Positions 7,824 through 14,728 of a stretch of DNA of 54,875 nt are shown here, in pieces. Position 1 is the stretch's first letter, and every line of letters begins with the position of its first letter. Position numbers and translations under genes: made by a program. Origin of the DNA: Altererythrobacter sp. (lineage in GTDB: Bacteria; Pseudomonadota; Alphaproteobacteria; Sphingomonadales; Sphingomonadaceae); NCBI GenBank assembly GCA_031178065.1, contig JAPSJS010000018.1, forward strand, positions 1 through 54,875. The letters run 5' to 3'. Under the pieces are notes generated by a model. That model did not search any database, was not told the origin of the DNA, and saw only the letters and a list, made by a program, of their open reading frames with translations.

Positions 7824-8003
7824 TCAGACGCGCAGATTTTGTAGCTCAACAAACTTGCGCTCACCGCGATCGGTAGGCTTGGCGTTAAGGTGACCGGATT
7901 TTCCACAATAGCTTTGATAGCGGTAGGCCGGAGAGGGCGTTTCCCTGCCCACGATAAGCGTGACTCGCTGTCCTGCTTCGTTGGTCTTCGTATTATGAGA
8001 CAT
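7824..8003 (-). CDS. 59-residue ORF translationally coupled to the Ntn-hydrolase-like gene
   Basis: A small reading frame beginning MSHNTKTNEAGQRVTLIVG and ending KFVELQNLRV. Its ATG overlaps the end of the upstream gene by 11 bases (ATGTCTCATAA contains both its start and the neighbour's TAA), and GGGAG lies eight bases upstream inside that gene. The arrangement is typical of coupled partners made in fixed proportion. The product is basic, with one Cys and a strand-like first half; I do not recognise a family. It may be a partner or modulator of the upstream protein. Confidence 0.6.
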   Translation of the reverse strand: MSHNTKTNEAGQRVTLIVGRETPSPAYRYQSYCGKSGHLNAKPTDRGERKFVELQNLRV

Positions 8004-8844
8004 GGTCGGTCTCCCTCGGGTTTAAGGCGGCATCATAATGATGCTTCCTATCAATCCACTTAAAGCCTTCGTGTTTCGTGACGGTGGCGATATCGGTTGC
8101 GCCGCCTACGACGTCAGCGCCCGGTAGGAAAGCAAAATACCGCTTCGTAAGCTCGACCAGGAAACTCGTCAGATTGATCGCGTCCTGTATCGGCATCGCC
8201 GGATGAACGAGCGGTGTAGAGAGACGAGCCTGCACCTGTTCAAATAGCGGCCGGGTGATCTCTTCGGGTAACCCAAAATCTACCAATGCATCGGCAAGGG
8301 CAGGATCATAGCCTAAAAGAAGACGATTGATTGCTTGGGGTTGGCCGCCCCATGAGACGTGTCCGTCTTGTTCCTGGTCCGCCACCAACTCTAAAGGCAG
8401 CCATTCACCATTTTGCAGAGAAATTTTCCAGATTTCCGCATTATCGCAATTGGCTCCGTAGCCACCAACCCAGAATTCGAACCCATGAGGTCCGCTGGGC
8501 GCTGGCTCGATCTTAGCGTATCGCTCTTGAAAAAAGGCCTCTGACTTCTCAGCAACTTCTTTTAAGGTGTAGGCCTCAGGATCGAGCTTGAAGCCCTCCT
8601 CGGCCACTAGCTTTCTACGTAGATCCTTAGCGAGATTGCTTATGGATGCGGGACCCATATGGCCCATGCCGCAAGTCATCGCGGCTATGGGCTTCGACTT
8701 ATAAAGGTTGAAAACCTTATTGCCGTGAGCCCACACATTCAGAACCACCGGCTCTCCGTCTGGACTCTGACCCATTAGCGACGACGCACTATCCGCTGCG
8801 AAGATCAAGCAATCGTGGACCTTAACGGAAACACAAACTGTCAT
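7993..8844 (-). CDS. proteasome-like Ntn-hydrolase fold protein (candidate)
   Basis: A 283-residue protein starting MTVCVSVKVHDCLIFAADSA. If Met1 is removed, Thr1 becomes N-terminal and the Asp of AADS falls at position 17. Thr1 and Asp17 are catalytic in proteasome beta subunits and HslV. A Lys in NKVFNL at position 42 fits the Lys33 motif (K-V-x-x-L) after a 9-residue insertion. TCGMGHMGP could be the later glycine-rich turn. At 283 residues it is longer than HslV (about 175) or Anbu (about 240). Base composition is less GC-rich than in the flanking genes, suggesting transfer. No hslU or AAA unfoldase is adjacent; the only tight partner is the 59-residue ORF. The fold assignment is my inference from the N-terminus. 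Confidence 0.65.
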   Translation of the reverse strand: MTVCVSVKVHDCLIFAADSASSLMGQSPDGEPVVLNVWAHGNKVFNLYKSKPIAAMTCGMGHMGPASISNLAKDLRRKLVAEEGFKLDPEAYTLKEVAEKSEAFFQERYAKIEPAPSGPHGFEFWVGGYGANCDNAEIWKISLQNGEWLPLELVADQEQDGHVSWGGQPQAINRLLLGYDPALADALVDFGLPEEITRPLFEQVQARLSTPLVHPAMPIQDAINLTSFLVELTKRYFAFLPGADVVGGATDIATVTKHEGFKWIDRKHHYDAALNPRETDHVS

Positions 8845-8891
8845 CCCTCACCCCCAAGTGGAGGTGAATCAGATAATAGTAGTTAGGTCAA

Positions 8892-9959
8892 CTACTCCGC
8901 TGCCACACTGCCCTCGCCATCACCATCTCCGAACAGCCCCGGCCCCTCGTCGCCGAGGTCGTTCGCTTCCTCGCCCTTCCTGGCCTTCTGGCGTTTGTCG
9001 AAGCTCGACCAGACGTCCTGCCAGTTGCCCTTGGTCGCGCCCTTGGAATACTCGGTCGCGCGGGTTTCGAAGAAGTTGGCGTGCTCCACGCCGTTGAGCA
9101 GCGGGGCGAGCCAGGGCAGCGGGTGGTCCTCGACCATGTAGATCGCGGGCAGGCCGAGCTGGCCCAGGCGCCAGTCGGCGATGTAGCGGATGTAGTGCTT
9201 GATCTCCTTCGCCGTCATCCCCGGAACCGGGCCCTGCTCGAACGCGAGGTCGATGAAGGCGTCTTCCAGCCGCACCGTCTTCTGGCACATGTCCATGATG
9301 TCTTCCTTGACCGCCTTGGTCAGGCAGTCGCGCTCCTGCACGAAGGCGTGGAACAGGCGGGTGATGCCTTCGCAGTGCAGGCTCTCGTCGCGGACCGACC
9401 AGCTGACGATCTGGCCCATGCCCTTCATCTTGTTGAAGCGCGGGAAGTTCATCAGCATGGCGAAGCTGGCGAAGAGCTGCAGCCCCTCGGTGAAGCCGCC
9501 GAACATCGCCAGCGTGCGGGCGATGTCCTCGTCGGTGTCGACGCCGAAGTTCTGCAGATAGTCGTGCTTGTTCTTCATCTCCTCGTATTCGAGGAACATG
9601 CCGTATTCGCTTTCGGGCATGCCGATCGTGTCGAGCAGGTGCGAATAGGCGGCGATGTGCACCGTCTCCATGTTGGAGAAGGCGGCGAGCATCATCTTGA
9701 TCTCGGTCGGCTTGAACACGCGGGCGTACTTGTCGTGGTAGCAATCCTGCACCTCGACATCGGCCTGGGTGAAGAAGCGGAAGATCTGGGTGAGCAGGTT
9801 GCGCTCGTGATCGGAGAGCTTCTGCGCCCAGTCGCGGCAGTCCTCGCCCAGCGGCACTTCCTCGGGCATCCAGTGGATCTGCTGCTGGCGCTTCCAGAAG
9901 TCGTAAGCCCACGGGTATTCGAACGGCTTGTAGGTCTTGCGGGCTTCGAGAAGGGACAT
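8892..9959 (-). CDS. nrdB: ribonucleotide reductase class I beta subunit
   Basis: This is the small subunit of class I ribonucleotide reductase, which holds the di-iron/tyrosyl radical used by NrdA to make deoxyribonucleotides. The protein has 355 residues. Key residues keep E. coli spacing: Asp67, then Glu98-x-x-His101-x-x-x-Tyr105 (ETVHIAAY), so the radical tyrosine is present. The second metal-ligand set is in SWSVRDESLHCEGI. The C-terminal tail is acidic (GDEGPGLFGDGDGEG). The start at 9959 has a GGAG nine bases upstream; the longer open frame is not used. nrdA lies 2.2 kb upstream on the same strand, with four small genes between. Confidence 0.97.
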   Translation of the reverse strand: MSLLEARKTYKPFEYPWAYDFWKRQQQIHWMPEEVPLGEDCRDWAQKLSDHERNLLTQIFRFFTQADVEVQDCYHDKYARVFKPTEIKMMLAAFSNMETVHIAAYSHLLDTIGMPESEYGMFLEYEEMKNKHDYLQNFGVDTDEDIARTLAMFGGFTEGLQLFASFAMLMNFPRFNKMKGMGQIVSWSVRDESLHCEGITRLFHAFVQERDCLTKAVKEDIMDMCQKTVRLEDAFIDLAFEQGPVPGMTAKEIKHYIRYIADWRLGQLGLPAIYMVEDHPLPWLAPLLNGVEHANFFETRATEYSKGATKGNWQDVWSSFDKRQKARKGEEANDLGDEGPGLFGDGDGEGSVAAE

Positions 9960-10192
9960 CTGGCGTCTCCGGTTGGCGTTGGCCCCAACATATAGCGTAT
10001 CGGGGCGGATATGTGAATCGGTTTGCGGCGCCGGGAGGGATCTTTGCGAGGGGCGGACCGCACGGGGCGGCAAGGCCCCGCACCCGCGAATCGCTCCCCC
10101 GGCGTGCGCGTCAGGCGAACAACACTATGCCCGCCGCCGGGCGCACCAAACCCGGCGCGCGCGATAGGGTGGGGATAACCGGGGGCGCCTTG

Positions 10193-10702
10193 TCAGGCGA
10201 AGGCGGTGAGCAGGGCGACGACACCGAGGAGCCCAAAAATCCCGACGATGATGGCGGTTTCGCCATCGCTCGCAGGCAGTTCGTCCTCCTCGTCCGCCAC
10301 TGGTGGATCGTTCATTCGGCGCCACAAGCCGTAGAGCATTCCGAGAGCCCCCACGCCCATAAGGGCGATCTCCCATTCCCATTCTCGACCGAGCGCGAAC
10401 ATCACGCCCGCCGCGCCGACAAGCAGAGCGCTGATCAGCGCGTTCATTGCCATGGCGAGCCAGTCGATCGGCGGAGGTTCCTCGTCCATCGCGAAAAGAT
10501 GGTCGCGATGCTCCTCAACGAGCATGTACCCGTCGCGCGCCAACCGCCGTTCGAGCCGCTTGTTCAACCACCAATGGCGAAGGTGTGCCCAGGTCCCGGA
10601 TACAACAGGGGCCACCGCCGCCAGCGCGACGCCGAACAGCATCGGGCCGGGGATTGCCTGGTAGACCTCGAGCAGGTCCGGGAGCGGCTCAAACACTGAC
10701 AC
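10193..10702 (-). CDS. membrane hypothetical protein
   Basis: A 169-residue protein with about four hydrophobic segments: one at residues 18-38 (PMLFGVALAAVAPVVSGTW), two around 85-130 (ALISALLVGAAGVMFALG; IALMGVGALGMLYGLW), and one at the C-terminus (AIIVGIFGLLGVVALLTAF). Between the first and second is a charged cytoplasmic-type stretch with HLRHWWLNKRLERRLARDGYM. The start is a GTG at 10702; the exact start is uncertain because the ribosome binding site is weak. No family is recognised. It lies between nrdA and nrdB on their strand, but nothing links it to nucleotide reduction. Confidence 0.7.
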   Translation of the reverse strand: MSVFEPLPDLLEVYQAIPGPMLFGVALAAVAPVVSGTWAHLRHWWLNKRLERRLARDGYMLVEEHRDHLFAMDEEPPPIDWLAMAMNALISALLVGAAGVMFALGREWEWEIALMGVGALGMLYGLWRRMNDPPVADEEDELPASDGETAIIVGIFGLLGVVALLTAFA

Positions 10703-10795
10703 ATGGCGAACCTACCGGCGGTGCGGGCCCGGTCAAGTGACCGCGGAACGCCCGGGTGCGGCCGGCCGTTGGTCGCTCGCGAAAGGAGAATTGCC

Positions 10796-11050
10796 ATGGG
10801 CGAATACGAGCCGGACGACAGCCGCAACGTCACTCTGAGGCCGGGGCCGGAGCCGGGCGGCATCGAGCGCACCGGCCCGCGCGAGGGCGAGACCCGCAAG
10901 GGCGACAAGCGTCCGCAGGAGGGCAAGGTGCAGGACCTCAACACCGGCGCCATCGGCGAGCGGCAGGCGCAGGCGGGCGAGCCGGTGGTCGGCGAGACCT
11001 CCGACGATCCGGCGCGGCGAGCCAGGGCGGACGCCGAGCGGCCGGTCTGA
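10796..11050 (+). CDS. small hydrophilic hypothetical protein
   Basis: An 84-residue, highly charged protein (MGEYEPDDSRNVTLRPGPEPG then repeated G-E-R-R-D stretches) with no hydrophobic core, so probably disordered. The start at 10796 is firm because GAAAGGAGA lies seven bases upstream. The same AAAGGA-type leader precedes the DUF2171 gene 105 bp downstream, and the two may be cotranscribed. Small proteins of this composition are common in Erythrobacteraceae and are often stress-related, but I cannot name a function. Confidence 0.7.
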   Translation: MGEYEPDDSRNVTLRPGPEPGGIERTGPREGETRKGDKRPQEGKVQDLNTGAIGERQAQAGEPVVGETSDDPARRARADAERPV

Positions 11051-11154
11051 TCCCGCGGTCTCGAACGAGCCGTTCCTCGCGTGCGCCCAGTCACGGAACG
11101 GGCGCCCGCCGGCCTCCGTTGGTCCCGCGTGGGGCAAGCGAAAGGACTGGAACC

Positions 11155-11394
11155 ATGTTCGAGAAAATGCGCATCAAGGAACACATGGAAGTGGCCGACA
11201 GCAAGGGCCAGCACGTCGGCACGGTCGACGAAGTGGACGGCGACGCGATCAAGCTGACCCGCTCCGACAGCGCGGACGAGATGCACCACTTTCTCACGAT
11301 CGAGGATATCGAGTCGATCGACGACAACCGCATCTATCTGAAGGAAGGCGCGCGGGTGCCCAGCGGCCTCGGCACGAGCGCCACACGGGCCTGA
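11155..11394 (+). CDS. DUF2171 domain-containing protein
   Basis: A 79-residue protein with the DUF2171 pattern: IKEHMEVADSKGQHVGTVDEVDGDAIKLTRSDSADEMHHFLTIEDI then IYLKEGA. The fold resembles a small beta-barrel like the PRC-barrel, with the typical V-D-x-V-x-G-D-x-I-K-L-T strand-turn-strand. PRC-like domains often bind partner proteins or RNA; the function of DUF2171 is unknown. The start at 11155 has AAAGGA at good spacing. It probably forms a small operon with the hydrophilic gene upstream. Confidence 0.85.
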   Translation: MFEKMRIKEHMEVADSKGQHVGTVDEVDGDAIKLTRSDSADEMHHFLTIEDIESIDDNRIYLKEGARVPSGLGTSATRA

Positions 11395-11441
11395 GCTCGC
11401 GGGCAGGCAGTCCCGGCGTCCGAGGGCGCCGGGGCCTCGCC

Positions 11442-11786
11442 TTAGCTACGCCTGCGCGAACCGAACCAGGATCCGCCGCCGAGCACGGTGATCCCGAGGA
11501 AGAACCCGAAGTCGTACCATCCGCCGCGGTTGGGCACGGCGTAGACCGCGATCTCCGGGTCGAACAGCGAGCCGATCCAGGCGAACGGGAAGACGAACCC
11601 GTGCCACAGGCCCCAGAGGAAGCCGGGTGCGCCTGAGTCCTGCGACACGCCCGCGTCGACCTGCGACGCGCAGGCGGAGAGGGCGGTGAGGAGGAGGACG
11701 GCCGTTACGCCCCTCTCCCATCGGGAGAGGGAGGTGCCCGCGCCGCGCAGCGGCGTGGGAGGGTGAGGGTGGATGCGAGGTGTCAT
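11442..11786 (-). CDS. small lipoprotein/membrane protein, N-terminus altered by a repeat
   Basis: The recognisable protein begins around VTAVLLLTALSAC, a lipoprotein signal with lipobox LSAC, and continues through SGAPGFLWGLWHGFVFPFAWIGSLF, NRGGWYDFGFFLG and a final hydrophobic segment. Similar short proteins are common in Sphingomonadales. The first ~25 codons of the open frame from the ATG at 11786 are translated palindromic repeat (11710-11771) and not a normal signal start, and the Val codon before the signal is GTA, so no standard start sits there. Either the repeat supplied a new N-terminus or the gene has lost its start. The ATG overlaps the stop of the DUF559 remnant (ATGA). Confidence 0.6.
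   Translation of the reverse strand: MTPRIHPHPPTPLRGAGTSLSRWERGVTAVLLLTALSACASQVDAGVSQDSGAPGFLWGLWHGFVFPFAWIGSLFDPEIAVYAVPNRGGWYDFGFFLGITVLGGGSWFGSRRRS
11710..11771. repeat. palindromic repeat, left flank of the DUF559 cassette
   Basis: CCCTCTCCC..GGGAGAGGG (11711-11731) forms a 9-bp hairpin and is followed by a second GC-rich palindrome, GCCGCGCAGCGGC, then GTGGGAGGGTGAGGGTG. The same modules occur inverted at 12141-12194, on the other side of the DUF559 remnant. Confidence 0.85.
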
Positions 11787-12132
11787 TCGGACCTCCCGTC
11801 AAGATGGGATGCTATCGTATCGAGCACGCCGTCGAGGTTGTCCATCACCTCGCTGTTCCAGAGAAGCCCTCCGCTTCGATATAGCGTGTCCGGCGAGCGT
11901 CGGCTTCGAGCATTTCTGCGTGCTGGCCGCCATCCACTTCGATCACAAGTTTGTGCCGGAAGGTCAGGAAGTCGGCGATGTAGGCGCCGAGCGGGGTTTG
12001 CCGCCGGAATTTCGCTTCGGGGAACGCCTTGCGCATTGCGCGCCAGAGCAGGCGTTCTGCATCGGTCATATCGCGGCGCAGGCGACGGGCTCGGTCGACC
12101 GCGCCGGAGGGAGCGCTGCGGTAGCTCTTCAC
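11783..12132 (-). pseudogene. DUF559 endonuclease-domain protein, frameshifted
   Basis: This is a PDDEXK/Vsr-like DUF559 domain: RRDMTDAERLLWRAMRKAFPEAKFRRQ, YIADFLTFRHKLVIEVDGGQH and RRTRYIEAEGF, with the catalytic-type D-x(n)-E-V-D-GGQH. After EAEGF the frame goes to a premature stop. The family's usual RVLR is absent, but the next frame continues with FWNSEVMDNLDGVLDTIASH and LDGRSE before a TGA at 11783. The simplest reading is a ~13-bp deletion between short TTC repeats near 11855. Inverted palindromic repeats lie on both sides, so the whole looks like a mobile cassette that has decayed. The start is a GTG at 12132. Confidence 0.8.
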
Positions 12133-12140
12133 CGGCCGAG

Positions 12141-12194
12141 CGCCCTCACCCTTCCGCGCCTGCGGCGCTCCCTCCCTCTCCCGGTGGGAGAGGG
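12141..12194. repeat. palindromic repeat, right flank of the DUF559 cassette
   Basis: CGCCCTCACCC, then GCGCCTGCGGCGC, then CCCTCTCCC..GGGAGAGGG (ending 12194). This is the inverted counterpart of 11710-11771. It ends eight bases before the nrdA stop codon and could also act as that gene's 3' hairpin. Confidence 0.85.
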
Positions 12195-12201
12195 ATAAGG
12201 C

Positions 12202-14238
12202 TCACTGGCAGGCCAGGCATTCCTCGTAGTCGGTCTGTTCGCCGGCGGTGAGTTCGTACTTGGCCGCGTCGGGCGTGTTATCGGCCTCGACGCCGCCGGC
12301 GAAGCCGGCGCGCTGCACAGACTTCGACCGCAGGTAGTAGAGCGACTTGATGCCCTTCTCCCACGCCTGGAAGTGGAGCATCATCAGGTCCCACTTGTCG
12401 ACGTCGGCCGGGATGAAGAGGTTCAGGCTCTGCGCCTGGTCGATGTAGGGCGTGCGGTCGCCCGCGAATTCGAGCAGCCAGCGCTGGTCGATCTCGAAGC
12501 TGGTCTTGAAGGTCGCCTTTTCCTCCGGCGTCAGGAAGTCCAGGTGCTGGACCGATCCGCCCTTCTCGAGGATCGAGTTCCACACGTTGGTCGAATCCTT
12601 CGACTTCTCGCGCAGCAGCTTCTCGAGATAGGGGTTCTTGACCACGAACGAGCCCGACAGGGTCTTGTGCGTGTAGATGTTCGCCGGAATCGGCTCGATG
12701 CAGGCCGACGTGCCGCCGCAGATGATCGAGATCGACGCGGTCGGCGCGATCGCCATCTTGCAGGAGAAGCGCTCCATCGCGCCCATGTCCTCGGCATCCG
12801 GGCAGGGGCCGCGTTCCTTGGCGAGCATCATCGAGGCTTCGTTGGCCTTGGCGTTGATGTGCTTGAACATCTTGAGGTTCCACACTTTCGCCATCGGGCT
12901 TTCGAAGCCGATGCCCTTCGCCTGAAGGAACGAGTGGAAGCCCATCACGCCCATGCCGACGCTGCGTTCGCGCATGGCCGAATACTTCGCCCGCGCCATT
13001 TCGGGCGGGGCGCGGTCGATATAGTCCTGCAGCACGTTGTCGAGGAAGCGCATGACATCCTCGATGAACAGCTTGTCGCCGTCCCACTCTTCCCACTTTT
13101 CCAGATTGAGCGAGGACAGGCAGCAGACCGCCGTACGGTCGTTGCCGAGGTGGTCGCGGCCGGTCGGCAGGGTGATTTCCGAGCACAGGTTCGACGTCGA
13201 GACCTTGAGGCCCAGATCGCGGTGATGCTTGGGCATCATCCGGTTCACCGTGTCGGAGAAGACGATGTAGGGCTCGCCCGTGGCAAGCCGCGTCTCGACC
13301 AGCTTCTGGAACAGGCTGCGCGCATCGATCGTCTTGCGCACGCTGCCGTCGCGCGGGGAGACGAGATCGAAGGTCTCGCCGGCGCGCACCGCTTCCATGA
13401 AAGCGTCGGTCACCAGCACGCCGTGGTGCAGGTTGAGCGCCTTGCGGTTGAAGTCCCCCGAAGGTTTGCGGATCTCGAGGAATTCCTCGATCTCGGGGTG
13501 CGAGATGTCGATGTAGCAGGCAGCCGAACCGCGCCGCAGCGAGCCCTGGCTGATCGCCAGCGTCAGGCTGTCCATTACGCGCACGAAGGGGATGATGCCG
13601 CTGGTCTTGCCGTTGAGGCCGACCGGCTCCCCGATCCCGCGCACCTGGCCCCAGTAGGTGCCGATGCCGCCGCCGCGGCTGGCGAGCCAGACGTTCTCGT
13701 TCCAGGTGCCGACGATCCCTTCCAGGCTGTCCTCGACCGAGTTGAGGTAGCAGGAGATCGGCAGGCCGCGGTTGGTGCCGCCGTTCGACAGCACCGGCGT
13801 CGCGGGCATGAACCACAGCTTGGAGATATAGTCGTAGAGCCGCTGCGCGTGGTCCTGATCGTCGGCATAGGCGTCGGCCACGCGGGCGAAGAGGTCCTGG
13901 AACTTCTCGCCCGGCAGCAGGTAGCGGTCGATCAGCGTTTCCTTGCCGAATTCGGTCAAGAGCGCGTCGCGCGATTCGTCGATCGTGATGTCGAACCGGC
14001 GGTCGAGGATCTTCTTCGAATCGTGCTGCTCGACCGAAGCCTTGGCAGCTTCGGCCATGGCGCCGGCGATCGCCTCGCCCGCCTTCTCCGCGACGAGCTG
14101 CTCGCTGCCCTTGTCCGCCTTGTCCATCTTCATCGCCTTCCCGGGCTTGGCGTCCGCCAGGGTTTCGTCACCCTCGAGCGTCATGCCGTCCGTCTGATCG
14201 AGTCCCATCGCCGCATCGTCCCCGGTTCTGAAATCCAT
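12202..14238 (-). CDS. nrdA: ribonucleotide reductase class I alpha subunit
   Basis: This is the catalytic subunit of class I ribonucleotide reductase. The 678-residue protein has the core barrel motifs: PATPVLSNGGTNRGLPISCYL (active-site Cys), NLCSEITLPT (Asn-x-Cys-x-Glu), and PTASISIICGGTSACIEP. The redox-active C-terminal pair is CLAC (Cys674, Cys677). The N-terminus is unusual: about 75 residues of charged, Met/Asp/Lys/Ala-rich sequence precede RRFDITIDESRDALL, and no ATP-cone domain is visible, so dATP inhibition by a standard cone is not expected. The ATG at 14238 has GGTGGGG eight bases upstream. nrdB lies 2.2 kb downstream instead of next to it. Confidence 0.97.
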   Translation of the reverse strand: MDFRTGDDAAMGLDQTDGMTLEGDETLADAKPGKAMKMDKADKGSEQLVAEKAGEAIAGAMAEAAKASVEQHDSKKILDRRFDITIDESRDALLTEFGKETLIDRYLLPGEKFQDLFARVADAYADDQDHAQRLYDYISKLWFMPATPVLSNGGTNRGLPISCYLNSVEDSLEGIVGTWNENVWLASRGGGIGTYWGQVRGIGEPVGLNGKTSGIIPFVRVMDSLTLAISQGSLRRGSAACYIDISHPEIEEFLEIRKPSGDFNRKALNLHHGVLVTDAFMEAVRAGETFDLVSPRDGSVRKTIDARSLFQKLVETRLATGEPYIVFSDTVNRMMPKHHRDLGLKVSTSNLCSEITLPTGRDHLGNDRTAVCCLSSLNLEKWEEWDGDKLFIEDVMRFLDNVLQDYIDRAPPEMARAKYSAMRERSVGMGVMGFHSFLQAKGIGFESPMAKVWNLKMFKHINAKANEASMMLAKERGPCPDAEDMGAMERFSCKMAIAPTASISIICGGTSACIEPIPANIYTHKTLSGSFVVKNPYLEKLLREKSKDSTNVWNSILEKGGSVQHLDFLTPEEKATFKTSFEIDQRWLLEFAGDRTPYIDQAQSLNLFIPADVDKWDLMMLHFQAWEKGIKSLYYLRSKSVQRAGFAGGVEADNTPDAAKYELTAGEQTDYEECLACQ

Positions 14239-14454
14239 GTTCGCCCCACCCGTTTCGCGCTATTGCCGAACAATCGCGCCGCAGGCGCGATGTTCCGCTT
14301 CCGTTCGATTCGGCGGAAGCCTGCTCCCGCCTAGCATTTCCCGGCGAACGGGGGGCAATTACTTATCCCCCGATCCGCCCCGGCCCGGCTCCTGCGAGGG
14401 GGATTCCCGAGACCGATCGCCGCCCGCGCCCCGGAGGGCATTTGCTCGGCGGCA

Positions 14455-14503
14455 ACACGATCTAGTGGGTCCCCCCGCATTCCTGACCACTAGATACTGA
14501 ATC
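14455..14503. promoter_or_regulatory. candidate NrdR-box pair upstream of nrdA
   Basis: Two similar sites face each other: ACACGATCTAGTGG (14455-14468) and CCACTAGATACTGAAT (14487-14502). They share the 9-mer CCACTAGAT in inverted orientation with 18 bases between. NrdR boxes are paired partial palindromes of the form ACAC-W-ATATAT-W-GTGT near nrd promoters, so position and pattern fit, although both boxes deviate from consensus. The sites lie about 220 bp upstream of the nrdA start. The inverted 9-mers could alternatively form an RNA hairpin. Confidence 0.4.
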
Positions 14504-14728
14504 ACCGGCGAGTCGGGTGCAAGGGGGTAAATGCCCCGAAACCCTCGCAGAGCGAGGTGTTCTATCCAGATGCCACACCGCGACGCGTGGGAACTCCTTG
14601 GGTCTGCGCCGGTGCAAGCCCCAAAATGAATCCGTGAAAAAATTTATATGCGGAAAGTGGGTATCGCCGGCCTTTGAATCAATCGAATCGGGCCGCGCAA
14701 TTTCGTGGCGTCGCGCGGCCCTGCGGCG
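14504..14728. other. intergenic, structured leader-like sequence
   Basis: There is no gene here. The stretch holds two short hairpins, GGGG..CCCC at about 14523-14537 and CCTCGC-AGA-GCGAGG at 14543-14557, and an AT-rich patch, AAAAAATTTATATGC, near 14638-14652. The AT-rich patch could be a -10 region for minus-strand transcription into nrdA, which would give a leader of about 400 bases. I see no known riboswitch consensus. Confidence 0.35.

Noticed and set aside
12373-14334. 653-codon plus-strand frame opposite nrdA
   Set aside because: It is a codon-bias shadow of nrdA with no domain motif or ribosome binding site.
14510-14640. Possible cobalamin riboswitch upstream of nrdA
   Set aside because: GGTGC and GGTGCAAG occur, but the conserved GGGAA..GGTG and GCCACTG elements are not found in the right order on either strand.
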